From JAGNKE01 sp965230245 (GTDB lineage Bacteria; Pseudomonadota; Alphaproteobacteria; Micavibrionales; Micavibrionaceae), in contig OZ246000.1 in the NCBI GenBank assembly GCA_965230245.1, forward strand, positions 2,232,001 to 2,296,000: DNA of 64,000 nt. Direction: 5' to 3'. How positions within the stretch are numbered: the first letter of the stretch is position 1; every line of letters starts with the position of its first letter. The notes under the pieces were generated by a model. It saw only the letters and a program-made list of their open reading frames with translations. It did no database searches and was not told where the DNA came from. Shown piece by piece: positions 52,675 to 61,593 of the stretch. A program made the position numbers and the translations under genes.

Positions 52675-53145
52675 ATGCAGGCAAAGAAAACACAAAACGT
52701 ATTAAGCGGCATGGTAATCCTCTCAGAGGTCAGCCACGTTTTCTGCTGTGTTCTTCCGACAATATTTAGTATAGCGAGTGTTCTTGCCGCCTTTGGATTG
52801 ATCGGGATTACACCCGTCTGGATGGACAGTCTGCATAACGCGATGCACAGCTATGAAATTCCCATCATCATCTCCTCAGGGGTAATTCTGGCTCTCGGTT
52901 GGCTGGTTCATTACTACAGCCAGAAGCTGGACTGCCATGATGACGGTTGCTGCCACCCGCCTTGCGAACCAAAGAAAGATAGAGCGCACACTGTTTTAAA
53001 GATAGGAACGGTTTTGTTTCTTTTCAATGTCGCAATCTTCCTGATCTTCCACAAAGGACTAGAAACACTTGGGGGTGTTCAGCACAATCCGGCCGCGATT
53101 GAACACGCGCACAGCCACGACGATGCCCACGGTCACGACCACTAA
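52675..53145 (+). CDS. Cys/His-rich membrane protein, possible metal binding
   Basis: A 156-residue protein with about three to four membrane helices. The first helix begins with HVFCCVLPT (His21, Cys24, Cys25), a place where MerC-type transporters have their Cys pair. After the second helix comes a cytoplasmic or periplasmic loop, LDCHDDGCCHPPCEP (Cys87, Cys92, Cys93, Cys97). The C-terminus is a His-rich tail, HAHSHDDAHGHDH. Metal transport or sequestration is plausible from these residues, but a MerC assignment is only tentative. It follows the BASS-like gene on the same strand. Confidence 0.7.
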   Translation: MQAKKTQNVLSGMVILSEVSHVFCCVLPTIFSIASVLAAFGLIGITPVWMDSLHNAMHSYEIPIIISSGVILALGWLVHYYSQKLDCHDDGCCHPPCEPKKDRAHTVLKIGTVLFLFNVAIFLIFHKGLETLGGVQHNPAAIEHAHSHDDAHGHDH

Positions 53146-53180
53146 CAGCTTCTGAAAAAAACTAAATTGGCAGAGTTCAC

Positions 53181-53543
53181 TCACATGCCGAGCGCTTCTT
53201 GCGGCGGCTCAATGCGATCTTGTCCTGTGTAAGGCGTATCCGCATAGGCATAGGCAGCCTGACTGTCCACTTTCGCACGTTTGTGCTGGTAAAATGTCAC
53301 GCGGCCGAGATGTTCGCTGGTTTGGGTCACCTCAAAAGCCATATCCTCGGCCTTTTCAATAATACCTTCATCCAGCATCGTTTGAATGGTTTCAGGTACC
53401 AAAGCATGAAGAGCATCCAACTCCCCCGTATGCATAGAGTCGTATCCCTGTCCGAAATATGGGCACAAATGTCTGTGAATGGCTTCTCTCAAGCCTCTTT
53501 CGGGTGCGCGGTAATCATTGGGATTGAGGGTACTCTGATCCAT
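53181..53543 (-). CDS. Small protein of unknown function
   Basis: A 120-residue soluble protein (start MDQSTLNPNDYRAP) with AGGAAG before its ATG. A helical N-terminal part includes LREAIHRHLCPYFGQGYDSM, then LVPETIQTMLDEGIIEKAEDMAFEVT. The C-terminus is Tyr/Ala/Pro-rich. I recognise no family. It lies downstream of hisI, after a 51-base spacer containing an AT-rich palindrome, so it may have its own promoter. Confidence 0.6.
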   Translation of the reverse strand: MDQSTLNPNDYRAPERGLREAIHRHLCPYFGQGYDSMHTGELDALHALVPETIQTMLDEGIIEKAEDMAFEVTQTSEHLGRVTFYQHKRAKVDSQAAYAYADTPYTGQDRIEPPQEALGM

Positions 53544-53561
53544 AAAGGGAACTTCCTGTGT

Positions 53562-53586
53562 AATATTATTTTTTAGACATAATATT
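53562..53586. repeat. AT-rich inverted repeat between hisI and the 120-residue unknown
   Basis: AATATTAT (53562-53569) and ATAATATT (53579-53586) are perfect 8-bp arms around a 9-base loop that includes five T. On the minus strand it follows the hisI stop. It could be an operator or a weak terminator. Confidence 0.4.
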
Positions 53587-53594
53587 TATAGGAA

Positions 53595-54008
53595 TTATTC
53601 GTCATCAAAAGCAAGAACCATCTTACCGCGAGCTGCAGAATCCAGGTCAACATGGCGGTAAAAGCAGGTTTCACGGCCTGTGTGGCAAGTACCTTCGGCA
53701 TTCTTCGAACCATCCGGCTTACGAACCTTAACAGCCATAACCAGACAATCCTGATCGCAATCGGTATGAAGGCTTTGCACGTCTTGCACATAACCGCTTG
53801 TTGAGCCCTTGTGCCAAAGTGATTTTCTGCTGCGTGACCAGTAATGCGCCTCACGTGTCGTTAGCGTTTTCCTTAAGGCATCGTCATTCATATACGCCAC
53901 CATCAGAACCTTCTCCGTCTCGGCGCAAACAGTAACGCAGGGAATAAGACCCTTTTCGTCAAAACGGGGAGAAAAAACCGTACCTTCTTCTAAATCCTCT
54001 TTATTCAT
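53595..54008 (-). CDS. hisI: Phosphoribosyl-AMP cyclohydrolase
   Basis: Third step of histidine synthesis. The 137-residue protein has VAYMNDDALRKTLTTREAHYWSRSRKSLWHKG, then QDVQSLHTDCDQDCLVMAV, in which the Cys and Asp residues form the metal sites. It has no fused HisE domain. It is the monofunctional type common in alphaproteobacteria. It lies 8 bp after gshB, in an unusual pairing; other his genes are not here. Confidence 0.95.
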   Translation of the reverse strand: MNKEDLEEGTVFSPRFDEKGLIPCVTVCAETEKVLMVAYMNDDALRKTLTTREAHYWSRSRKSLWHKGSTSGYVQDVQSLHTDCDQDCLVMAVKVRKPDGSKNAEGTCHTGRETCFYRHVDLDSAARGKMVLAFDDE

Positions 54009-54016
54009 GACCTATC

Positions 54017-54985
54017 CTAACTGGCGGCTTTGATGTTGTTTTCATACCGTGCCTCGATCGCATCCCAGATCGCAGCCTCAGAACACATATCATAAAGGGT
54101 ATTCAGCGTTTGCAATCCCGTCGGTGAGGTTACATTAATTTCGGTTAAGTACCCGCCGATAACATCAACGCCTGCAAACAACAAGCCGCGTTTTTTCAGC
54201 TCCGGCCCGATAATCTTACAGATTTCATGATCCTTATCGGTCATATCCCATTCCTTGGCGCTCGCGCCTTGAACAAGATTGCCGCGCACCTCACCCTTGG
54301 CGGGAACACGAACGAAAGAACCGACAATCTCGCCATCCGCCAAAACAATTCTGCGGTCGCCCTCGGTAATGGCCTCGGGCAAAAACTTCTGAATCATCAA
54401 AGGCTCCTGATAATACTCTTCAAGAAGATAGATAAGAGCATTCAGGTTCGACCCTTTCTCATCCACGTGAAAAATATTCGTGCCGCCTTTGTCATGCAGG
54501 GGCTTGATAATGATGTTCTTGTGCTCTTCATAAAACTTGAGAATAACATTCTTCTTGCCTGACACCAGAGTAGGGGCCATCAAACTCTTGAAATGCGTAG
54601 CAATTAATTTTTCAGGCGCATTCCGAACCTCGAATGCATCATTGATAACCAGTGTGTCAGGATAAACATGATCAAGAAGGTAAGTCGCCGTTAGATAAGA
54701 CATATCAAATGGCGGGTCTTGCCGCATCAAAACGATATCAATGTCGCTCTTAAGGTTAAGCGTGACGTCCGAGCCATAAGTAAAGTGATTGCCTTTTTCG
54801 CGCCTGACCTCAACAGGCTTGGCTTGCGCTAAAACCTGCCCGTCCAGCAAATAAAGGTCTTTTGGGGAATAGTAAAAAACCTCATACCCGCGTTTCTGTG
54901 CTTCCAGAATCAGAACAAAACTGCTGTCACCATCAATATTAATCAGCTCTAGAGGATCCATCTGGACCGCGATTTTTAAACTCAT
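54017..54985 (-). CDS. gshB: Glutathione synthetase
   Basis: Adds glycine to gamma-glutamylcysteine to make glutathione. The 322-residue ATP-grasp product from the ATG at 54985 begins LKIAVQMDPLELINIDGDSSF, the family N-terminus. It contains VLMRQDPPFDMSYLTATYLLD, IIKPLHDKGGTNIFHV, MIQKFLPEAITEGDRRIVL, GGYLTEINVTSPTGLQ and a short C-terminal helix. An in-frame GTG three codons upstream is an alternative. It precedes hisI and is divergent from the helicase gene. Confidence 0.96.
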   Translation of the reverse strand: MSLKIAVQMDPLELINIDGDSSFVLILEAQKRGYEVFYYSPKDLYLLDGQVLAQAKPVEVRREKGNHFTYGSDVTLNLKSDIDIVLMRQDPPFDMSYLTATYLLDHVYPDTLVINDAFEVRNAPEKLIATHFKSLMAPTLVSGKKNVILKFYEEHKNIIIKPLHDKGGTNIFHVDEKGSNLNALIYLLEEYYQEPLMIQKFLPEAITEGDRRIVLADGEIVGSFVRVPAKGEVRGNLVQGASAKEWDMTDKDHEICKIIGPELKKRGLLFAGVDVIGGYLTEINVTSPTGLQTLNTLYDMCSEAAIWDAIEARYENNIKAAS

Positions 54986-55063
54986 TATTGTCACTCTTGT
55001 TGCTTTTCTTCACTTTTTATACTAGCTCTTAAGTCGAAAAAAAATACAAGAGTAAGAACTTAT

Positions 55064-56428
55064 ATGAAATTTGAAGACTTAGGTCTCAGTGAAAACGTTT
55101 TACGTGCCGTAAAGGAATGCGGTTATGAAACCCCTACGCCCATTCAGGAGCAGGCCATCCCGTACATTCTGATGACACGGGATCTTGTTGGACTGGCACA
55201 GACGGGAACAGGTAAAACGGCGGGCTTCACATTGCCCATGATTGAAATGCTGGCCGGTGGCCGTGCAAAGGCGCGCATGCCGCGCTCTCTGATTTTATCA
55301 CCAACGCGTGAACTGGCCGACCAGATCGCCAAGAATTTTGATACCTACGGGAAATACTGCAATCTCTCGAAAGCCCTATTGATCGGCGGATCGTCCATGC
55401 CCGAACAGATTAAGGTTCTGGAGCGCGGCGCGGATGTCCTGATTGCGACCCCCGGACGCCTGATTGATTTGTTCGAGCGCGGGAATATCCTTCTGAACGA
55501 CATAAAAATCCTCGTGATCGATGAAGCGGACCGTATGCTTGATATGGGCTTTATCCCCGATATCGAAAAAATCTGCAGCACCTTACCGTCTATGCGCCAA
55601 ACACTGTTGTTTTCCGCAACAATGGCACCTGAAATTAAAAAACTGACGTCCAAGTTCCTATCAAACCCAAAAGAAGTTTCGGTCGCGCCGCCGGCATCGA
55701 CCGCAGAGACGGTAGAGCTGTTTTTGACCTACACGGACAAACGCGGCAAGAAAAAGCACTTAGAAAAGGTACTGGAGAGCGAAAACATCCAGAACGCCTT
55801 CATCTTCTGTAATCGAAAGAGGGACGTGGACTCCCTCTCACAATGGTTAAAAAAGAAAAACCATGCGGCTCGTCCTTTTCATGGCGACATGGCGCAAAAC
55901 ATCCGGCAAGAAACACTTGATAGTTTTAAATCAGGAGAGATTAAAATCCTTGTATGTAGCGATGTCGCTGGACGCGGTATTGATGTGCAGGGCGTATCGC
56001 ATGTCATAAACTACGATGTTCCGTTCAATCCTGACGATTTTGTTCACCGCATTGGGCGGACAGGGCGTGCGGGACAAAAGGGACGGGCATGGACCATTGC
56101 GCTGAAAGATGAAAATAAACTTGTAGACGCTGTCGAAAAAAGAATAAAAAAATCGATAGAAGTTATTGACTTTAATGATAAAAATGACAACAAAAAGAAA
56201 GAATCAGAGAAGTCCGAAGACCAAAAAAACGATAAAAAACCTAACAACAAACCCAAGTCTAAATCCAAAACGACAAAAAAGAATACAAAGCCGCAGGAAC
56301 CCGTAAGGCAAAGTGATAACAGGAAAAAAGACCTCGAAAAAGATAGGGATTTTAAACCGGAACAGGATGATAATGGCGAGAGCGGTTTCGGTGATGATAT
56401 TCCGGCATTCTTCCTCTCTGGCAAATAA
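55064..56428 (+). CDS. DEAD-box RNA helicase (RhlE-like)
   Basis: An ATP-dependent RNA helicase. The 454-residue protein has the Q motif (GYETPTPIQEQAIP), motif I AQTGTGKT (45-52), LSPTRELADQI, ATPGRLIDL, VIDEADRMLDMGF (DEAD at 153-156), LLFSATMAP, IFCNRKRDV, SDVAGRGIDV and HRIGRTGRAGQKGRA. A Lys/Asn/Asp-rich disordered tail (about 375-454) may bind RNA. The tail-coding region overlaps an open frame that continues into lptD. No cold-shock leader was recognised. Confidence 0.93.
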   Translation: MKFEDLGLSENVLRAVKECGYETPTPIQEQAIPYILMTRDLVGLAQTGTGKTAGFTLPMIEMLAGGRAKARMPRSLILSPTRELADQIAKNFDTYGKYCNLSKALLIGGSSMPEQIKVLERGADVLIATPGRLIDLFERGNILLNDIKILVIDEADRMLDMGFIPDIEKICSTLPSMRQTLLFSATMAPEIKKLTSKFLSNPKEVSVAPPASTAETVELFLTYTDKRGKKKHLEKVLESENIQNAFIFCNRKRDVDSLSQWLKKKNHAARPFHGDMAQNIRQETLDSFKSGEIKILVCSDVAGRGIDVQGVSHVINYDVPFNPDDFVHRIGRTGRAGQKGRAWTIALKDENKLVDAVEKRIKKSIEVIDFNDKNDNKKKESEKSEDQKNDKKPNNKPKSKSKTTKKNTKPQEPVRQSDNRKKDLEKDRDFKPEQDDNGESGFGDDIPAFFLSGK

Positions 56429-56525
56429 GTGTTGGAAAGCTGGTCATAAATGCCTTCCCGCTCTTGACTTTATGGGTGGTTATTCCAGTATTGATAAAGG
56501 GTTACATCAAGGTCTTCTGAGTTCT

Positions 56526-58832
56526 ATGAAAGTTTCAAATTCATTCCTGCCTGAAAGTGCGTATAAAGCCAAATCTTTAGTCTCGCGTTCTTTAGTCTCT
56601 AAATGCGCAATTATTCTAGCGGCGTTGACCATAATCGGAACCGCAACGCCCGTTAACGCGGCCAAAGAAATCAGTAACGCGCCTGTAGACCTGCAGGCAG
56701 ACAGCCTCCACCATGACGAAGTAAACAACACGGTGACCGCTTCCGGTGACGTCGTTATGATTCAGGATGGACGTACGCTCAAAGCCGATAAAATCGTATA
56801 CAATCTAAAAACAGATACCGCAAAGGCCGTTGGCAACGTTGAGTTCACAGATAGCAATGGCGATCGTCACGAGGCCGAGCAAGTCACCTTCAATAATGCC
56901 ATGAAAGATGGGTTTGTGAAGGGTCTGAGAACCTTCCTCGTAGATGGATCAAGATTCACAGCAGACGAAGGCGAACACAAACGCGGCAACCAAACCGTAA
57001 TGCATGATGCGACATACACACCATGTGAGCCTTGTGAAAGCAACCCTGATGAGCCGCCACTTTGGCAAATCCGTGCATCGGAAGTCACACATGATAAGCA
57101 GGACAAGACCGTATCTTACGAGGATGCGCGTTTTGAGTGGATGGGAGTTCCTCTCGCATACCTGCCTTATTTCTCTCACCCCGACGGCACAGAAGACAGA
57201 AAAAGTGGATTTTTGACCCCTTCCGCAGGGTTTAAGAGTGATCTCGGTTTCTTTGTAGAGAGCAGCTATTACTGGTCTATCGCTCCTGACAAGGACGCTA
57301 CGATTGGCCTGATGGCACTAACAAAACAGGCGCCTGTTGCCCTTGGTGAGTACAGACAGCGTTGGAAAAACGCAAGATTTGAAGTAGAGGGTAGTGTGAC
57401 GTACTCGGACTATTACGATAGCGAAGGCGGCGAAAGTTTTAGACAGGATGACGAACTGCGAGGCCACATTTTTGCCGATGGCCTGTGGGACATCAATAAT
57501 AAATGGCGCGCGGGGCTGGGCATAGAAGTAACATCCGACGACCAGTACCTGAGGCAATATGACTTTGAAAGCGAAGACGTTCTTGAAAACGAACTCTATG
57601 TTGAACGCTTTTCGGGGCGCAACTATGCCGTTGGTCGCCTGCTTGCGTTTCAGGATTTGCGCGTAGATGATGACGATAGTATTTTTGCAGATGTAGAGCA
57701 GCCTGATGTTCTCCCTGAAATTCAGGCCAGTTTCCTAGGCGAGCCGGGAAAAGTACCTTTAATCGGCGGACGCTGGAGCGCCGATGTATCGGCTTTGGGT
57801 CTTAGAAGAGAATCCGAAACGGGTCAGGATTTAGGGCGTCTGGGGGTATCAGTAGGGTGGTATAGACGTTTGGTAAGTGATTTTGGGTTAGTAACCGATT
57901 TCGATGCACAATTCCGTTCTGAATATTATGGTACGCGGGATGGTGATGAAATTGATGATGCAGACGAAACACGCTCTTTTGCCTTTATAAACGGTGAAAC
58001 ATCATACCCTGTCGTCAAAAGATTCGAAAAATTCCAATGGACTGTTGAGCCGACAGCATCCTTAACACTCGCGCCGAACATTGACCAGGATGATGATATC
58101 CCCAATGAGGACAGTCAGGACGTCCAGATTGATACCCTTAACCTTTTTGAGCCGAACCGTTTTCCGGGATTAGACAGAGTAGAAGACAGCTCTCACGTTA
58201 CCTACGGCCTTCGCACCGGTATTTACGGGCATGACGGTAGTTATGGTGATGTATTCTTCGGCCAAAGCCAGCGTTTTAACGATGACGACAACCCGTTTGC
58301 TGTCGGAACGGGTCTTGATGAGAAGCAATCTGATTTCGTCGGGCAAATCACTGGAAATTATCAGAACAACTACCGTGTAGATTATCGTTTTCAACTGGAT
58401 AACGACAATTTATCTCCGCAGCGACACGAAGTCGATGCATCCGTTACTCTTGAAAAAGTAAACTTTTCGACAAGATACTTATTTGCCAAGTCTTTGGAAG
58501 GAACGGATATCGAAGAAACGCGAGAGCAAATTGAAAACAGCGCCAGCTATTACATTAACGACAAGTGGCGCTTGCACGGCTCTGCAAGGCATGACTTGGG
58601 AGAAGACCCCGGGCTCCGCGAGGCACGTTTGGGAGTAGATTACATCGGACAATGCTTCTCATGGTCAGTTCAAGGAAGGCGCATATTGACCGAGGATACA
58701 TCCGGTGACAACGGAACAGAAATCCTCCTGCGCATCGGTCTTAAAAATCTGGGAGAATTCGAAACAGGCGGCCTATCAATCGGCAGCAGCTCTTCCTCGT
58801 CCGATGATCTGGACGATGAAGACGGAGAGTGA
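56526..58832 (+). CDS. lptD: LPS-assembly protein LptD
   Basis: Outer-membrane barrel that inserts LPS together with LptE. The 768-residue product from the ATG at 56526 has a signal peptide (about 1-38, ending PVNAA). The periplasmic OstA-like domain follows (about 45-140, ISNAPVDLQADSLHHDEVNNTVTASGDVV). The beta-barrel has many Asp-rich strands, as in other alphaproteobacteria. Cys167 and Cys170 (CEPCES) and Cys710 (GQCFSWSV) could form the disulfides known in this family. The frame is open 213 bases further upstream into the helicase gene, but that part is not LptD-like. No surA, pdxA or ksgA follows, unlike the usual order. Confidence 0.9.
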   Translation: MKVSNSFLPESAYKAKSLVSRSLVSKCAIILAALTIIGTATPVNAAKEISNAPVDLQADSLHHDEVNNTVTASGDVVMIQDGRTLKADKIVYNLKTDTAKAVGNVEFTDSNGDRHEAEQVTFNNAMKDGFVKGLRTFLVDGSRFTADEGEHKRGNQTVMHDATYTPCEPCESNPDEPPLWQIRASEVTHDKQDKTVSYEDARFEWMGVPLAYLPYFSHPDGTEDRKSGFLTPSAGFKSDLGFFVESSYYWSIAPDKDATIGLMALTKQAPVALGEYRQRWKNARFEVEGSVTYSDYYDSEGGESFRQDDELRGHIFADGLWDINNKWRAGLGIEVTSDDQYLRQYDFESEDVLENELYVERFSGRNYAVGRLLAFQDLRVDDDDSIFADVEQPDVLPEIQASFLGEPGKVPLIGGRWSADVSALGLRRESETGQDLGRLGVSVGWYRRLVSDFGLVTDFDAQFRSEYYGTRDGDEIDDADETRSFAFINGETSYPVVKRFEKFQWTVEPTASLTLAPNIDQDDDIPNEDSQDVQIDTLNLFEPNRFPGLDRVEDSSHVTYGLRTGIYGHDGSYGDVFFGQSQRFNDDDNPFAVGTGLDEKQSDFVGQITGNYQNNYRVDYRFQLDNDNLSPQRHEVDASVTLEKVNFSTRYLFAKSLEGTDIEETREQIENSASYYINDKWRLHGSARHDLGEDPGLREARLGVDYIGQCFSWSVQGRRILTEDTSGDNGTEILLRIGLKNLGEFETGGLSIGSSSSSSDDLDDEDGE

Positions 58833-58945
58833 TCTGAACGTATTCTTTTAAATGCAGTAAGATATGAAGACAGGGTTCTTATTCTTTTAAAAACATTTAT
58901 ACTCTCAGTTTAAAATCATCCATTTTATAAGCGCAGAGGCCCTTT

Positions 58946-60838
58946 TTGTTTTTTGACGTCTTACAAACAGATCTCCATATGTGGGTTATGTTTACCATCA
59001 CAGCGGGGGCAATCTATGCCTTTGTCCGTGAAAAGTGGAGCCTTGAACTGACAAGCGTCATTCTTCTGACGGTATTGCTTCTTTACGGACAGATTTTTGC
59101 CTTCATGGATGCGGAAGGCAACAACATGATGGATGCCAGACATCTACTGGCAGGCTTCGCAAACCCTTCACTAATAGCTGTTCTCGCACTTCTGGTTATG
59201 GGGCAGGGGATGATTCATACCGATTCACTGCGCTTTGTTACAAACCTGTTTGTTTCGAGAAGTAAAAGCCGTGCGTGGCTGTCCGTTCTGGCAATTTTGA
59301 TTTTTGTGATGACGGTCAGTGCATTCATGAACAACACGCCGTTGGTGATTATCGCAATCCCGCTTCTGCAATCCTTGATGCAAACCCTGAAGATGCCCTC
59401 ATCAAAAATGATGATGTCATTAAGTTACATAGCCATCATCGGTGGCATGACGACGGTCGTCGGTTCATCGACAAACCTCCTGGTATCCAGCACAATGGTC
59501 GAGTTGGGATATCAGCCGCTAGGCTTTTTCTCATTTACAATTCCGGCTCTGTTCCTCGTCGCGGTCGGCTTTATTTATATTATGCTTGTTGTACCAAGAA
59601 TTAGCCCGTCCAATATCTCTCTGAAGGAAGAAATCGTTGGAAATGAAAAAGAATTCGTAGCGGAACTGGATATCACTGCTGAAAGTAAACTCATAGGATC
59701 AGAATGTATTGACGGCAAATTTTCTCAATTACAAGACCTTAACGTAAAACTGATACAGCGCGGCGGGCATCTGATCCTGCCGCCTTTCGAAGGCTATAGC
59801 ATTCACGCGGGCGATATTATTATCGTGTCTACCACACGCGAGGCACTCGGAAACTTGCTCACAAAATATCCCGGCTTCCTTCTTTCCGAAGAAGAGGCCC
59901 AAGTTATCGAAGGGATCAGCGACGACAATGAGGGGGATCGCGCTATTAAGCAGGCCGAAACCCGTGTTCTGGCAAAAATTATGATTACGCCGGCCTCTCG
60001 TATGATTGATATGTCTCTGGACCACATCAGCTTTCACAAGCAATTCGGGGCAATCGTTTTAGGCATTCAGCGCCGCGCACGTGTCGTACGCCGTCGCCTT
60101 GGCCGTATCCGCCTTGAGGCCGGAGACGTTCTTCTGATCGCTGGAAAAAACAGTATTATCAATAGCCTAAGAACAAGTCCTGACTTTATTCTGCTCTCAG
60201 GCTCGAAGAAAGATTTACCAGTTCCTGGAAAAGCGCCGATCGCTATCACAGTATTTCTGGCAACAATTGGTCTGGCAGCCGCAGGCTATCTAACTATTCC
60301 GGTTGCAGCTTTTACTGGCGCTGCTGCTATGGTTGGTTCTGGATGCCTTAATATCCGGCAGGCAACCCGTGCAATCGACAGAAAAATTTTCCTGCTCGTC
60401 GGCTCGATGCTTGCACTCGGCCATTCCCTGCAAGTATCCGGAGGCATAAATCACATAGCCGAAACCATCATGACTGCACCGTTTGCGGACTCGCCTCTCT
60501 GGATGGTTTCTCTTCTCTTTATTATTGTGGCCGTTACAACAAACATTCTGACCAACAACGCCTGCGCAATCCTCTTCACGCCAGTAGCCATGAGTATGGC
60601 GGCACAATCACCGGAAATGCCGAACCTTGCATTTGATATGAACTACATTTTTGCCGTAACGGTCGTTTTCGCCGCAAACTGTTCGTTTGCATCACCAATC
60701 GGCTATCAAACAAATTTGCTCGTAATGGGCCCCGGCCAATATAGATTTAAAGACTTTATGATTGCGGGTGTACCCCTTGTTATCCTTCTCTGGATTACCT
60801 ATATTTTTGTAGCCAAGTATTACTTTGGCTTGTCTTAA
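58946..60838 (+). CDS. SLC13-family (DASS) permease with TrkA-C domains
   Basis: A 630-residue inner-membrane transporter. Start TTG at 58946 is supported by AGAGG (58935-58939) six bases before it. The first membrane half (about 15-210) has STNLLVSSTMVELGYQPLGFFSF, the carboxylate/sodium motif. Two RCK_C/TrkA-C domains follow (about 218-300 and 320-400; note VKLIQRGGHLILPPFEGYSIHAGDIIIV and RLGRIRLEAGDVLLIAG). The second half (about 410-628) has NNACAILFTPVAMSMA and SFASPIGYQTNLLVMGPG. The substrate (sulfate, dicarboxylate, citrate) is unknown. The TrkA-C pair suggests ligand regulation. Confidence 0.87.
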   Translation: MFFDVLQTDLHMWVMFTITAGAIYAFVREKWSLELTSVILLTVLLLYGQIFAFMDAEGNNMMDARHLLAGFANPSLIAVLALLVMGQGMIHTDSLRFVTNLFVSRSKSRAWLSVLAILIFVMTVSAFMNNTPLVIIAIPLLQSLMQTLKMPSSKMMMSLSYIAIIGGMTTVVGSSTNLLVSSTMVELGYQPLGFFSFTIPALFLVAVGFIYIMLVVPRISPSNISLKEEIVGNEKEFVAELDITAESKLIGSECIDGKFSQLQDLNVKLIQRGGHLILPPFEGYSIHAGDIIIVSTTREALGNLLTKYPGFLLSEEEAQVIEGISDDNEGDRAIKQAETRVLAKIMITPASRMIDMSLDHISFHKQFGAIVLGIQRRARVVRRRLGRIRLEAGDVLLIAGKNSIINSLRTSPDFILLSGSKKDLPVPGKAPIAITVFLATIGLAAAGYLTIPVAAFTGAAAMVGSGCLNIRQATRAIDRKIFLLVGSMLALGHSLQVSGGINHIAETIMTAPFADSPLWMVSLLFIIVAVTTNILTNNACAILFTPVAMSMAAQSPEMPNLAFDMNYIFAVTVVFAANCSFASPIGYQTNLLVMGPGQYRFKDFMIAGVPLVILLWITYIFVAKYYFGLS

Positions 60839-60862
60839 AAGTGCAGATACAGAATTTAAATT

Positions 60863-61585
60863 ATGCTTGAAATGTATGACCCGGGCGCACGTTACCGCCG
60901 ACGATCCGCACAAAGATTTATAAATATATTGAAACTTCTGATCCTTGTTCTTGTGATTGGTGGTATTGGATTTTATTTGGGACGCTTGCAAGCCGTAAAA
61001 GAAATCCATTTGCTAGAAGAAAAGCATAAAAGTGCCGTCTCTGATCTTGAAGACATCACACAGGAAATCACAGAACTTCGTGCTGAGGCCAGAACATCCA
61101 ACATCCGCTACGAACAGCTAAAAACCAGTTATGAAGAAATACTGCCCGCAGGTCCTATTCAGGATCTTACGATGCTCATGAAGAAGCAGCTGGATGAAGG
61201 AATCGACCCCAAGAGAATGGAGTCCGTGCTGCGCGCGGTCAGTCCGCCGCAAAATTGTACCGAAGCACAATCCAAGCGGTTTGTGGTGACAACTCCTGCA
61301 TACAGTGGCCCCGTCAGTAAAGTTTCTATCGATAAACGGAATATTGTGATTTATGGGTCCGGCGAGTCGGCAAAAAACTCTGATGGTGAATCTGAAGCGT
61401 GGTTTGACCCGACCAAGCCGGTAGAAATGACATTCGAACTCGCTAGCGGAAAAAAAGAGGTGAAAACGGGCGTGCTGCCACTTCAATATTACGTGATTTA
61501 TGACGATAAGGAATATCGCTTTACGATTGCGCCCGGTGAACGCTCGTTTGCTCGCGTAACATATGACAATTGTGACGCTCCATAA
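60863..61585 (+). CDS. Single-pass membrane protein with coiled coil, unknown function
   Basis: A 240-residue protein. A basic N-terminus (RYRRRSAQRF) precedes one membrane helix (about 22-42, LKLLILVLVIGGIGFYLG). A coiled coil (about 45-95, AVKEIHLLEEKHKSAVSDLEDITQEITELRAEA) follows, then a beta-rich periplasmic domain (about 130-235) with two Cys (NCTEAQ and NCDAP) that could bond. I recognise no family, though the layout is common among alphaproteobacterial envelope proteins. It lies 25 bp after the SLC13 gene and is convergent with the YdbH-like gene. Confidence 0.7.
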   Translation: MLEMYDPGARYRRRSAQRFINILKLLILVLVIGGIGFYLGRLQAVKEIHLLEEKHKSAVSDLEDITQEITELRAEARTSNIRYEQLKTSYEEILPAGPIQDLTMLMKKQLDEGIDPKRMESVLRAVSPPQNCTEAQSKRFVVTTPAYSGPVSKVSIDKRNIVIYGSGESAKNSDGESEAWFDPTKPVEMTFELASGKKEVKTGVLPLQYYVIYDDKEYRFTIAPGERSFARVTYDNCDAP

Positions 61586-61593
61586 AAAAGCAG

